64,000 bases of DNA, taken from assembly GCA_018340805.1 (NCBI GenBank), contig JACMZG010001913.1, positions 30,284,114 through 30,348,113 of the forward strand, read 5' to 3'. Made by a program: the position numbers and the translations under genes. The notes beneath the pieces are model-generated. The model worked only from the letters and a program-made list of their open reading frames with translations, did not search any database and had not been told where the DNA came from. This DNA comes from Microvelia longipes. Taxonomy: Eukaryota > Arthropoda > Insecta > Hemiptera > Veliidae. Positions 36,682 through 49,959 of this stretch are shown here, piece after piece. How positions within the stretch are numbered: position 1 is the stretch's first letter; each line of letters begins with the position of its first letter.

Positions 36682-36727
36682 CGCCCTGAATGATGGTAGC
36701 GTAATAAAGTTACCGAAACGTCGGCTT
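36682..36727 (+). ncRNA. Hammerhead-ribozyme-like motif, Penelope copy 2
   Basis: Same sequence and position as the motif at 33797-33842, here at the 3' end of copy 2. Having it at both ends of the full unit fits a pseudo-LTR arrangement. Confidence 0.5.
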
Positions 36728-36776
36728 AAGTGAAATGTCTTTATTTACTGACCGATTACCTGAGTTGAGCTGTGGA

Positions 36777-36804
36777 AAAATAATTATATAATAATATATA
36801 TATT

Positions 36805-36860
<56 letters not shown>

Positions 36861-36990
36861 CGGTCATGGACACTATTCTGGCCGTTAAGAGTACAAAACC
36901 GACTGAAATATCCGTTTAAGGTGTTTTAAATGCCACCTAAGTGGTTTTTACAATGATGTCTGTCTCTATGTGCTGGTGTGGTGGCCGTCT
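36777..36990 (-). repeat. (TA)n array and family B 3' part
   Basis: TA array to about 36860, then, reversed, AACCGACTGAAATATCCGTT, TAAGGTGTTTTAAATGCC, ACCTAAGTGGTTTTTACAAT and GATGTCTGTCTCTATGTGC, matching family B. Confidence 0.6.
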
Positions 36991-38256
36991 TTAAACTTCC
37001 ACAGAACCCTCCTGATATCAAATAAGTACATTTTAATCAATTTATTTAATAATTAATCGATTTAATCAGGTGAACATTAGTGGAACATTTATTTACGTGC
37101 TAGACGATAGATTTTGGCATTTAATGCAGCCTAAATCAATAAAAAAAAAACGTTTATACGTTTTTAATTTTATACGCCCGTATGTGCTTATTAGGATTAT
37201 ATCCATTAAATTACTAAATAATTGAATTAAATGTAAACTTACCAGCCATCAGTAGTGTTATGTTGAAGTTTGAGCAACTTTTTTTACGATTATTTTCTGA
37301 ATATTTGTTTTACAGAACACATGTTCTGTATAACAAGGTTCACCATTGACATCAATGGCGAACCTTTTTTATAAGGTTAAAATAATAAGGAACGAAAAGA
37401 AAAATAATTTTATTATAACAATAAATGCAGCTGTCATAACCAATAGTTGCCATGGTTTACATAAATTTAAGTTTAAAAATATAATCGGTAATTTTTGGAA
37501 AGCTTTCAGAGTTAGTTTATGAGTAACTCACATAGGTCCGCCACAGCGCTAGTTTCTAGCAGCTTGCGATAATTGAATCTAAATTTTTCCTTATTTAAAT
37601 TAACCCCCCCAGTATATGGGGTCAATAATGAAAATTTACTATTTATTTCTGCAATGACGTCAATTCTGGAATATGATCTGAGATTTAAAAAAAAAGTCAG
37701 TTCATTTAAAATACCCTCCAATCACCTTATAAAGCCTATCGTCTTGAAGAGTCCAAAGAAAAAAAATATATATGTTCGCCAACATTATAATGAACTAAAT
37801 CTTGAATATAGCTATGGACATTCCAGTGCTAATATATTGTGTGTTTTGCTATCTAACAATACTAATAACAATACAATAAAAAAAGAACAAAAAAAATTAA
37901 CATGACATTAAATTTAAATTATGTTTTAAAAATTTAAAATTAAATTTACTGGAGAAACAGTGATTGTGTAAATGTAAAAAGACAATATTATTTGAATTTT
38001 CATTTCTTTTATATTATTTTTATAACAATTTATTTTCTTGTATTTAAAATGTGTTCTTTTTTTTATAAACTCTCTTAAACGCTAAAAGACATTTTATTTT
38101 TTTTAAATTTTAATATAAAAATACATTGAAGTATAAAATGTTAAAGTCGGAATTGAGAAAACCTTTGTTGTATAATGTTTTTATTGTTAAAATAAATTTA
38201 TTAGTGCATTTTGCTTCCTTATATTATTTTATAAAGAATAAAATATTTAAATAGAA
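36991..38256. other. AT-rich DNA; possible but unproven coding piece
   Basis: 37573-37905 (plus, 110 codons) and 37512-37721 (minus, 69 codons) overlap on opposite strands. Neither shows a domain I recognise, and codon use cannot be judged at this AT content. TGACGTCA occurs at 37655-37662. A hairpin of GGTTCACCATTG / CAATGGCGAACC lies at 37340-37367. Confidence 0.35.
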
Positions 38257-39539
38257 AAATTCTGGCGCGTGGTCCGCATGTCGGGCGAATTTCCTTTGGA
38301 TGCGTGTTCCGTGCCTTTTACATAATAAGTTTACAACTACTAAATAAATAATTCCGCCGCGGTGGTCCGCTGCGGGCGAATTTCATTTAGAATGCGTGTT
38401 CCGTGCAAACACACCCATTCTTGCTTATGCAAGAACATGCCCATTGCGTGGTTCCGGTTCATGCTGTCAAGCACTGCTCGTAACTCATTTTGTCTGTATT
38501 TCCAAAGAAATGCGCATAATTATCTAGTTGGTTGTACAAAACTATGCCTCTAAAAATTAGAAATACGCACTATTATTTGCACTAGTTTAAAGTTAGTACA
38601 TCTTAAGCTTAGTCAGTTATCTTTAAAGTTTTAGCGCATTTCCTTGGAAAATACAGACAAAATGGAGTTACGTGAGCATGCTTGACACATGACCGAACCA
38701 CGCAATGGGCATGGTTCTGCATAAGCAAGAAAGGGGTTGTTAGCACGGAAACACGCATCTAAATGAAATTCGCCACGACAGCGGACCACCGCGGCGGAAT
38801 ATTATTAGTAGTTTAATAACTTATATAAGTTAATAAAAACACGAACACATCGCATCCAAAGGAAATCGCCCGAATGCGGACCACCGCGGCCAGAATTATT
38901 ACTAGTTGAAACTTAATTATAAAAAAAAAAAAACGATAAAAAATTATCGACCTTCCAGGAATTGAACCCAGGTACCCTGAGTTGAGTGGTCGTATTGACT
39001 CCGGCCACTGCCATTCAACTTAGAGGCCCAAAAAACATTGAAAACGACACCCTACTCGAAATTTTTAATTTTTCAAACGACCGTAAATGTGGTTTTCTAT
39101 AATTTTTGTGGTTTTTTTCGGACTTTTTTGTAACTTAAAGTGGTCGTATCGACTTCGACCGGTTTCATTCGATTCAGCCCCAAAATTACATAGAAAACGA
39201 CACCCTACTCGAAATTTATTTTTTATCGACCTAAATTTTGGTTTTTGGTAATTTACAATGGTTTTTTCGATTTTTAGGTCACTTAGAGTGGTCGTATCGA
39301 CTTCGGACCGGTTTCATTCGATTCAGGTCTCAAAAAACATAAAAGACCTTTTTCGGGCAAAAAATTAACCCTGAATTTTGCTGATTTTTGAAAATTTCGC
39401 TGATCAGCAAACCGGTTAATACGTCACAAAAACCTGGTTTTTCAATAGTTTTGTGTCCCCCGAAGGATTTTTGTACAAGTTTGGTTAAAAAAAATTAATC
39501 CGTTCGAAAGATAGAGTGTTACAAGAAAGTGTCTAGAAA

Positions 39540-39633
<94 letters not shown>

Positions 39634-39767
39634 ATAAAAAGTCTCGCGAATTTTTTTTTTCGTCATAAGGGACCTCTGAAACGGATTTGTGTCGTGGTCC
39701 GAGGTTCGAATTCCGCCATGACGCCTATCCCATTAGCGAATTTTTTCCCAAAGGAAATTCGCTAAAA
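38257..39767 (+). repeat. Family A foldback repeat, copy 3
   Basis: Complete from AAATTCTGGCGCG to AAATTCGCTAAAA. The left arm is 38257-38530, the right arm about 38630-38900. The tail units are marked by TGGTCGTAT at about 38987, 39138 and 39290. The AP-1/CRE module is damaged by indels (CGCTGATCAGCA, TACGTCA at 39398-39426). A TA array is at 39541-39636. The end carries the tRNA-like GAGGTTCGAATTCCGCC (39701-39717). A family B head follows directly. Confidence 0.85.
39704..39767 (+). other. tRNA-like terminus of family A with Pol III B-box-like word
   Basis: GGTTCGAATTC resembles the tRNA T-loop/B box (GGTTCGANTCC). Upstream CGTCAT (39661 on) can pair with ATGACG (39718 on) like an acceptor stem, 60-odd bases apart. 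The same structure ends the copies near 42960, 43940 and 49920. It could be a tRNA relic; an A box is not clear. Confidence 0.4.
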
Positions 39768-40324
39768 GGTACAGGGAACCTCGGAAATTTTTAACATTAC
39801 ATCGGATTTTGTATGCTCATCTTCTCTACTTCCGACTCGCTTCGCTTGTCCTTAAAAAATACAGTTTATGTTTTTGGACTCGCATCTGTTTCATTCTCAG
39901 CGTTCACCCCTACAGCACTGACCACGCTCAATACCGCTTAACTATTATGTATAAAAAATCATAGAAGTATCTTAACGAATTTTAAGGTACTTACTCAAAG
40001 GTATACAGTTGTACTAAGTATGATTTTAATTACATTATTTTCTGATTTTTCACAATTATTAAAAAACGTAACAAAAATAATTTGATAAACATTAAACTGC
40101 TGATAATGAGATGAAACATAGCACATATGTTAGTCTTATACATGGCTTCACGCGTGTTAATCTGATTTTTCGAAAATTTGGCGGAGCTATTATTGCGGAT
40201 TGATGACATCATAACAAATTATTTTCAGAATCGCACAACTACACCTAAGACTGATTTTTTACGATGATAACAGACACACACACGTAGAGACTGACAACTT
40301 TGTGAAAACCACCCAGTTCTTAAA
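39768..40324 (+). repeat. Family B repeat, 5' two thirds
   Basis: Head GGTACAGGGAACCTCGG, then ATTACATCGGATTTTGTATG and AGCACTGACCACGCTCAAT. A degraded core (GGAGCTATTATTGCGG) follows, then GATGATAACAGACACACAC and AAAACCACCCAG. It stops at TCTTAA, where family A copy 4 begins. The missing end, CCTGAAACGGATAAGTCCGG to GGTATAAAAATGG, reappears at 43990-44085. Confidence 0.65.
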
Positions 40325-41852
40325 TAATTCTGGCGCGGTGGTCCGCATGTCGGGCGAATTCCTTGGGGTGCGTGTTTCCGTGCTTTTTACATTATATAAT
40401 TTACAACTAGTAAATAAATAATTCCGGCGCGGTAGTCCGCTGTCGGGCGAATTTCATTTAGAATGCGTGTTTCCGTGCTAAACAACCCATTTCTTGCTTA
40501 TGCAAGAACCATGCCCATTGCGTGGTTGCGGTTCATGCTTTAGAACCTAAGCAGTTACTCAATTGTCAAGCACTGCTCGTAACTCATTGTTGTCAAAGGA
40601 AATGCGCATAATTCATCCAGTTGTACAAAAACTATGCCTCTAAATTAGAAGTACGCACTATTATTTGCACTAGTTTAAAGATTAGTTACTTATCTTTAAG
40701 CTTAGTCAGTTATCTTTAAAGGTTTAGCGCATTTCCTTTAGAAAATACAGACAAAATGAGTTTACGAGCAGTGCTGACAATTGATTAACTGCTTAGGTTC
40801 TAAAGCATGAACCGGAACACGCAATGGCATGGTTCTTGCATAAGCAAGAAAAGGTTTGTTTAGCACGGGAAACACGCATTCTAAAGAAATTTCGCCCGAC
40901 AGCGGACCACCGCGCCGGAATTATTTATTTTACTAGTTGTAAAACTTATATAATGAAAAAGCACGGAAACAGCACCCAAAGGAAATTCGCCCGAATGCGG
41001 ACCACCGCGCAGAATTATTTTTAGTTGTAAACTTATATTAGGTAAAAAAACGATAAAAAAATTATTGTCCCTACTAGGATTTGAACCCAGGTACTCTGGT
41101 TTGAGAGCTCGCATCCAAAGGAAATTCGCGCCGACATGCGGACAACCGCGCCAGAATATTTTCTAGTGTCAACTTATATTAGTAAAAAAAAAAAAAACGA
41201 TAAAAAATTATCGACCTTCCAGGATGTGAACTCCAGGTACCCTGGTTTGAGTGGTCGTATTGACTCGGACCACTGCCATTCAAACTAGAGGCCCAAAAAA
41301 ACATTGAAAACGACACCCTACTCGAAATTTAATTTTCAACGACGTAATGTTGGTTTTCTTATAATTTTGTGGTTTTTTCGACTTTTTTGTAACTTAAAGT
41401 GTCGTATCGACTTCGGACCGGTTTCATTCGATTCAGCGCCCAAAATTACATAGAAAACGACACCCTACTCGAAATTTATTTTTATCGACCTAAATTTGGT
41501 TTTTGGTAATTTACAATGGTTTTTCGATTTTTAGGTCACTTAGAGTGTCGTATCGACTTCGGACCGGGTTCATTCGATTCAGCGTCTCAAAAAACATAAA
41601 TATTGACCTTTTTCGCGGCAAAAAAATATTAAACCCTGAATTTTGCTGATTTTTTGAAAATTTCGCTGACTCAGCAAACCGGGTTAATGACGTCACAAAA
41701 ACCTGGTTTTCAATGGGTTTGTGTCCTCCGAAGTTGATTTTTGTACCAAGTTTGGTTAAAAAAAATTAATCCGTTCGAAAGATAGAGTGTTTACAGAAAG
41801 TGCTTAGAAATACATATATTATTATATATATGTATATATATATATATACATG

Positions 41853-41886
<34 letters not shown>

Positions 41887-43728
41887 GATTGAAATAGTAA
41901 AGTAAGTTTAAATAAAGTAAAAGTCTCGTCCGCGAAATATTCGTATAAGGGATCTATATATGATTGTCGTGTCTATAGTTCGAATTCCGCTTCCATGACG
42001 CCTTCCCTATTAGCAATTTATAAGGGAAAATTTCTAATTAATGGGTACAGGGATGACCTCTGGGAAATTACTAGTTAGGCGTCGGATATGTAGCTCATCT
42101 CTGGTATGGATATGGGAATAAAAAATTTACAGGTAGTGCATGGACGATAAAAAAGATTGATCGAGAGGCGCCATCCGAGTGTATGTGAACCTATTGGTCT
42201 TGAGTGGGTCGTTACGTTCTGCGACACTGCAGTTCATATTCAGAGGTCTCTAATATATTATATATAAAATACTGCCTACTGCGAAATATATAGACTAATG
42301 TTGGTTTTCATATTTTGGGTTTGGATAGTACTTAAAAGGGGTCGTATCGTTTCGACCGTTTCATTCGATTCAGCGCCCAAAATGACATAGAAACGACACC
42401 CTACTCGAAATTTATTTTTTATCGACCTAAATTTTGGTTTTTGGTATATACAATGCGTTTTTTCGATTTTTAGGTCACATTAGAGTGGTAGTATCGATTC
42501 GGACCGGTTTCATTTCATTCAGCGTTCAAAAAACATAAAATACTTAACCTTTTTCGCGGCAAAAAATATTAACCCTGAATTTGACTGATTTTGTTGAAAA
42601 TTTCGCTGACTCAGCAAACCGGTGTTTAATGACGTACACAAAACCTTGGTTTTCAATAGGGTTTGTGTCCTCCCGAAGGTTGATTTTGGTTACCAAGTTG
42701 GTTAAAAAACAAATGTAATCCGTTCGAAAGATAGAGTGTTTACAAGAAAGTGTCTGAAATTAATATATTAATATATATATATGTATATATTATATATAAC
42801 ATATATATATATATATATATATAATATATATTATATATATATAATATATATATATACTATTATATATATATATAAAAAGTCTCCGCGAAAATTTTTTTTT
42901 CGTCATAAGGGACCTCTGAAACGGATTTGTGCGTGCCGAAGGTTCGAATTCCGCCATGACGGCCTTATCCATTAGCGAATTTTTTCCCCAAGAAATTCGC
43001 TAAAGGTACAGGAACCTCGGAAATTTTTAACATTACATCGGATTTTGTATTGTTTCATCTACTCATACCAACAATAAAAAATTACATACAACGATAAAAA
43101 ATTATCGACCACCAGGAATGTGAACCCACGGTCACCCTGAGTTTGAGTGGTCGTATTGACTCCGGGACCACTGCCAATTCAACTCAGAGGCCCAAAAAAC
43201 ATTGAAAACGACACCCTACTCGAAATTTAATTTTCAACGACCGTAATGTTGGTTTTCTTTATATTTTTTTGTGGTTTTTTCGACTTTTTGGTAACTTAAA
43301 AGTGGTCGTATTCGTCTTCGGACCGGTTTTCATTCGATTCAGCGCCCAAAATTACATAGAAACGACACCCTACTCGAAATTTATTTTTATCGACCTAAAT
43401 TTTGGTTTTTGGTAATTTACAATGGTTTTTTTCGATTTTTTAGGTCACTTAGAGTGGTCGTATCGACTTCGGACCGTTTCATTCGATTCAGCGTCTCAAA
43501 AAACATATAAATTATTAACCTTTTTCGCGGCAAAAATATTAACCCTGAATTTTGGCTGATTTTTTGAAAATTTTCGCTGACTCAGCAAACCGGGTTAATG
43601 ACGTTCACAAAATCTGTTTCAATAGGGTTCGTGTCCTCCTGAAGGTTGATTTTTTGTACCAAGTTTGGTTAAAAAATATTAATCCGTTCGAAAGATAGAG
43701 TGTTTACAAGGAAAGTGTCTAAAATAAT

Positions 43729-43782
<54 letters not shown>

Positions 43783-43989
43783 ATACATATACATATTATA
43801 TTATATATATTTATATAGATATATATATATATTATATATATATATATATTATATATTTATAAAGTCTCGCGAAAAATTTTTTTTCGTCATAGGGACTCTG
43901 AAACGATTTGTGTCGTAGGTCCGAGGTTCGAATTCCGCCATGACGCCTATCCCATTAGCGAATTTTTTCCCAAAGGAAATTCGCTAAAA
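40325..43989 (+). repeat. Family A repeat, copy 4, with tandemly repeated tail
   Basis: A normal head (40325-41040) is followed by a short tail start that breaks at GAGAGCTC, then three full or partial tails: 41111-42050, 42120-43012 and 43080-43989. Between tails stand ~60-base family B heads (GGTACAGG..CCTC..GGAAATT). The first two tails contain badly scrambled stretches (41880-42330). The whole block sits inside one family B copy, whose two parts flank it. The AP-1/CRE module is intact at 41664-41695 only. Confidence 0.75.
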
Positions 43990-44085
43990 ACCTGAAACGG
44001 ATAAGTCCGGTGACATCCCGGTTTCAGAATTTTTCGCATACTCAATACTTTTCTATATATCTATGGTATAAAAATGGAAAAGAAA
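43990..44085 (+). repeat. Family B repeat, 3' end
   Basis: CCTGAAACGGATAAGTCCGG, TGACATCCCGGTTTCAG and ATACTTTTCTATATATCTA then TGGTATAAAAATGG. It completes the copy that starts at 39768 and was split by family A. Confidence 0.7.
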
Positions 44086-44259
44086 GAATACGATTAATTT
44101 TTAAAGTTTAAATTTCAGTCTTTGTGTCAGCAAACGTTCAATAAACGTTTGCTTAGCATTTGGCTTATAGCATTAGAGCCATGGTGAGAGATTGAGGGAG
44201 GAAAGTTGGTGTTATTTAAGTTCAGGTTTATATTGGAATTACTATTGGTGCATTGCTGA

Positions 44260-44510
44260 CCGCGTCCTTGGAACGGCTCAGTTGGTCAGGGCGTGTCCAA
44301 AATTGGTCAGGTCTCAATTTTTCGTAAATATCTTTCTGAACAAGGATCTGCGATTCTGCCGTCTCGTATCGGATGGGTGTCCCAGGCAGAACGCACTTTA
44401 GTGGTCAAAGGTTCTGTCTGGAACACCCATCTGATACGAGTCTGCAGAATTGAAGATCCTTGTTCAGGAAGGTATTTACGAAAAATTGAGACCGGTTCCA
44501 GCCATTTGTT
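44260..44510 (+). repeat. Long hairpin next to a tRNA A-box-like word
   Basis: Arms 44312-44399 and 44405-44491 are about 88% complementary, both starting TCTCAATTTTTCGTAAATA, with a ~5-base loop. Upstream at 44274-44285 is CGGCTCAGTTGG, close to the Pol III A box. Downstream is CCGGTTCCAGCC, a poor B box. Open frames on both strands here (44192-44661 plus, 44307-44570 minus) are a by-product of the palindrome. It may be a Pol III-transcribed hairpin or a foldback MITE inserted in a tRNA-derived sequence. Confidence 0.65.
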
Positions 44511-44940
44511 AATAAACTTTTTATTATCAAAACACCCCAGGGCTCTTGGTCTATTACTGCAGTCATGCAAGTTTATGTGGTGTGAGTTTAGGTATTTAAT
44601 TCATGGCGAAGGCCGATTATTCCAGTTTTTTTCTAATCAAAAACTTCTCTCTATGGTGTAGAATGTCTATTGTAAATGTTGATCAGGTGTTAGGAAGATC
44701 AGTTTGATATTGTTATTTGTGCGGTCCTGGGTTTAATATAATACATATTATTTAGAAAAATATTTAAGCTATTGTCAGCAAAACACTAATGTGAAGGTCA
44801 TGTTTTTATTAAAGAGTATGTGTAATCAAGATCTAATATAGGAGTTACGCGTTTAACTCCAAATTACTTAAATTAAACCTAATTAAACCTTATATATTGA
44901 GGATGAGCATGAATAGAGTTCATTATAAATAATGAATAAA
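44511..44940. other. No feature seen
   Basis: AT-rich. Confidence 0.4.
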
Positions 44941-44974
44941 AATGTCTCTCCACAAAATATATCTTTATTGGCAA

Positions 44975-45045
44975 AGCGCTTTCAACCTAAGGTAAAAAGC
45001 TTCTAAACTAAGGTAAGTTAGGTTGGTTAGGTACATCATCAGTGT
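44975..45045 (-). ncRNA. Hammerhead-like motif with extended stem II
   Basis: Minus strand: ACACTGATGATG, ACCTAA ... TTAGGT as possible stem II with ~40 bases between, then TGAAAGCGCTTTG. It is followed by CTTTATTGG-type sequence and, reversed, GTCTCTCCACAA, also present next to the motif at 45265. Confidence 0.35.
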
Positions 45046-45264
45046 AAACCTAACAAACAGAGAAAATAAGAAAAAAAATACAAAGTAACATTTTAAGTAA
45101 ACAAATGAAAGGCTAGAAGAATATTACAAGAATCAGGTACATCAATATATAAAAATACAATTAAATATATAGTAAAATAAATAATGTATAACTTAATTAA
45201 TAACCTATTATTTAGGAATTGAAAGAAAACAGTCTCTCCACAATAACTTGTTATAATAAACAAA

Positions 45265-45302
45265 GCCGACTTTCGGTCTTACAGACCATCATCAGTGTCG
45301 GT
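45265..45302 (-). ncRNA. Hammerhead-ribozyme-like motif
   Basis: Minus strand reads CCGACA, CTGATGA, TGGTCTGTAAGACC (stem GGTC/GACC), GAAA, GTCGGC. Both core boxes match the hammerhead consensus exactly and the outer CCGAC/GTCGG can pair. GTCTCTCCACAA lies just beyond, as at 44947. It is probably the terminal part of a Penelope-like element whose body is not here. Confidence 0.55.
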
Positions 45303-46270
45303 GAAAAGAGAAAGAAGTTAGACTATCATTTGTCAGGAAGCTTTATATTATAGTAGGATAGAGTCCTGTAGCTGACAATAAATCTATTATTTATTTTTCT
45401 TTTTATTAAATAGTATTTTGTATTTTTGATAAACCTGATTCTAAATTAGTATTATTTTAGCCTATCATTTCTTTACTTAAAAAGTTACTTCGGAAATTTG
45501 TATTTTTCTTTTATATATTCAATTGTTACTTATTAAATAGCGATTGCACTAATGATGGGCTTTAGTTAGTATAGTGTTTTATTTTTAAATAAACACCTTT
45601 TCTTAAATACATTTATCTCTTATCACTGAGTTGCTTTATCAAGCAGTTGTTATATTTTTACGCGTTCAATGAATTTTCAAAATTTTCTAAAAAGTCCATA
45701 ATGACTAAGTCTTTCCTTAGAAAACACAATTAAACTTTTATAATGCTTTTTGTACCAAGTTCCAACTCTCTAGCTAACACTGGGAGCTATAGTGATAACA
45801 GGCACGCATGCATATACAAACAGAAAATTTGAAAAAAATCACTGAAGGGGTCTTACAACACTTAAAATTAATAAATAAGTTGAAATCCTGGTGTCGACTT
45901 TTTTATTTTTATTATAAACTGATTTATTTATTTATTCATTACAAAAAAAAAAATATTCCTATAGATATACAATCCATTTGCGGCAAAAAAATAAAAATAA
46001 TTATATACATCTACATATACATAAAAACAAGATACTACATAACAAAATTAGTATAATCTTTTATACCTTACTTAATAATAACTTAAATTGTGTTATTTCT
46101 TTTATTTGAACTTACAAATTATAGGAAGCAATATACGAATATTGATAAATGTAATCTTATCCACAGGAGCCAGTAATACTATAAATCTCAAAGTAAAACC
46201 CTATTAATTTTATAGTGCGAATACAATACTTTTCCAATATACACACAGTATAAATGAGGAAGCGTAAAAA
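45303..46270 (+). repeat. AT-rich DNA with family B pieces
   Basis: 45735-45850 has TTTTTGTACCAAGTTCCAAC, TCTCTAGCTAACACTGG, TGATAACAGGCACGCATGC and AAAATCACTGAAGGGGTCTT. 46205-46270 has the end ACAATACTTTTCCAATATAC then TATAAATGAGGAAG. These are probably one family B copy interrupted by ~350 bases of AT-rich sequence. Confidence 0.5.
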
Positions 46271-48094
46271 ATTAAACAAGTACACTCAAAGTATTAAATG
46301 TGTTTGATTTTTTTACTTAATTAATTACCTAAAGTTGATCAAGAAAAGTTTTGAATGACCTCATGTTCTGTTTTAAACAAATAATGCACAATTTTTTTTA
46401 ATATACGTTTATAACTTTAACTATAATAAATTAAACTCCGAAGTTAGTAACTTAAAACAAATGCTTAGTAAAGAAAAATAAACAATTTGTAAGAAGATAC
46501 AAGTTATAAGAACAGGAAGGTTTTTAAAGGTTACACTTATTCCAACTCGTGAGGTCAGGTTATACATCTAAAATGTTTGAGCATTAAATCACTTTGATTC
46601 AAAAGGCTTTTACTTAGTATAAAAGGTCTTTACAAAATGGCTTCCTTTTTAAGTCTGAAGGGACAAGTTAACTACTTGTGAGCAAACTTAGACCTGTTTA
46701 GACCTTTACATAATAAATAAAGCTATTTATCTCTTTGTTTAGGTCATAATGTTAATATGGCATCATCCTCTTAAAAAAGGGAAAGCTTCGTAAAAGCAAC
46801 AATTGTGATTTGCAATTTTCTTTAAATTCAAGCGAATTTTAGATTTTGTTTTCTTCCTTTCTAAGTTGAGGAGGACGTATTGTAACAGCGAATTTTTTTA
46901 ATAAATGCATTTTTTGTGTCCCTATCCTTACTAACCTCTTAACCTTTTACAGAACCTGTAACCTACTTATTATAGTTCACTATATTTACTAAAATTTAAC
47001 TAATTTTAGTCCTGCCTTCTAAGTTGAGGAGGACGTATTGTAACACCGAATTTTTTTATTAAACAAATCTTTACTATTAATAATTGTATTCATTTAATTT
47101 ACAATTAAAAATAATCTTTGTATTTAATCAAAATTAGGCAAGAAGAAGAGCATATGTCCTAATAACTCCTGAACTTCCATCATTATTTTCATCATTTAAG
47201 TCAGAATTTATATGTTTTGTTATGTTTTTATGTATCTATTAAATACATGAAAATAATAAATGCTTATTTAATTTTTTTTATTTAAATGTCAATGTTTTAT
47301 CACCTTCAGATTCGAAAAATCGAAAAATATTTGGTGATCAATATGAAAGAGTGTATGAATGTGTAGTTTTCTTTTAATCACGCTAAAATTCAAACAGCTT
47401 ATTAATTTTTAATAAAACTTAGCAGAAAAATCAAGTTATAAGTTTTTCTTCATAAGAGAAGAAAAACTGGTTAGATTTTGGGGTTAATCTAACTAAACGT
47501 ATTAACATGACGTCTTATAAAACTGTAAAAAATATAAGAACTACCAAAAAATATTTGTTTAATAAAATATCTTTTTAATGATTTTCTAAACATTTCCAAA
47601 TAGAAAGACACCTCAAGCATATCCTTGGCAAGCTCAATTCTCGAGATATATTGACAGATATGCACAATTTATGTAAACACTCTTCAGTTCAAATGGCTGA
47701 TCTAAATTAGCTCAAAATTTAAATTCAGCTCAAATGGCATTTTAAATTAATCATTGTAATAATTAGAATTTGTTCCTAGACGTTTCTTCTTTAGGACACG
47801 ATAACTTTCCAACGAATATGGAAAATGAAACTTGTACCGAACCCTATTGTTTATGAAATATTTGTGACTTCGTTAGCCCTCAAGACCCACTAGAATTTAA
47901 AAAAAATCACAAATCTTGAAAAAATGTTTAGATCGAGCTGAAATTGTTCCCATATGCTTAAACTTGCATTATTAACAAACATACGAAGGTACATTGTATT
48001 ATCAGCATTAGTTCTGGTTCCATTGATTTACATGTAGAGCTAAATGTAAACAAGTAAAGTAAACAAGTTTAGTTTTTTGTCTTATGCATTTAAA
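46271..48094. other. No gene seen; one direct duplication
   Basis: CTAAGTTGAGGAGGACGTATT followed by GTAACAnCGAATTTTTTTA occurs at 46861 and again at 47020, about 158 bases apart. Nothing else is recognised. Confidence 0.5.
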
Positions 48095-48260
48095 AATTCG
48101 CGTATATCATGGCTGTATGCCAATTATATAAACTAGTAACATGACATACTTATATAAAACAACGACCATGTTTGGTTGCGAAGCGACCAAAAGGCAAAAT
48201 GCCTCTTGTTTTAGATCAGAAAGACTACAGTCACATCTGCAGTTTTTGATAAAATTGATT
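48095..48260 (+). repeat. Family C repeat
   Basis: TATATCATGGCTGTATGCCA (one 22-bp minisatellite-type unit), CTAGTAACATGACATACTTA, AACAACGACCATG and the hairpin TGGTTGCGAAGCGACCA, then AAAAGGCAAAATGCCTC. Confidence 0.55.
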
Positions 48261-48341
48261 TTAATGAACATTTTTAGTTTTAATATTATTCTATATATGA
48301 TCTTAAAGTTTGTTTATGACATGATAAGATCACACAAGAAA

Positions 48342-49959
<1,618 letters not shown>

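Larger units (their letters stand above)
32201..36776 (+). mobile_element. Penelope-like retroelement, head-to-tail pair
   Basis: Copy 1 (32201-33893) is 5'-truncated within the reverse transcriptase. Copy 2 (about 33913-36776) is longer and starts ~20 bases after copy 1 ends. The shared ~1.68 kb appears to differ only by short indels, nearly all in homopolymers, with no substitution seen. A partial copy directly upstream of a full unit is the arrangement known for Penelope-like elements (pseudo-LTR). The pair sits between two (TA)n arrays attached to family B fragments of opposite orientation, so insertion into a microsatellite is likely. Confidence 0.9.

Noticed and set aside
37512..37905. 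110-codon plus frame and 69-codon minus frame
   Set aside because: They overlap on opposite strands. Neither shows a family motif or a clear splice context, so no gene is called.
41511..41696. Open frames inside family A tails (also 49410-49607, 48972-49205, 40824-41114)
   Set aside because: They follow the repeat on either strand and are broken in sister copies.
44192..44661. Overlapping 69-122 codon frames on both strands
   Set aside because: They run through a long hairpin, so both strands give mirror-image peptides. No domain.
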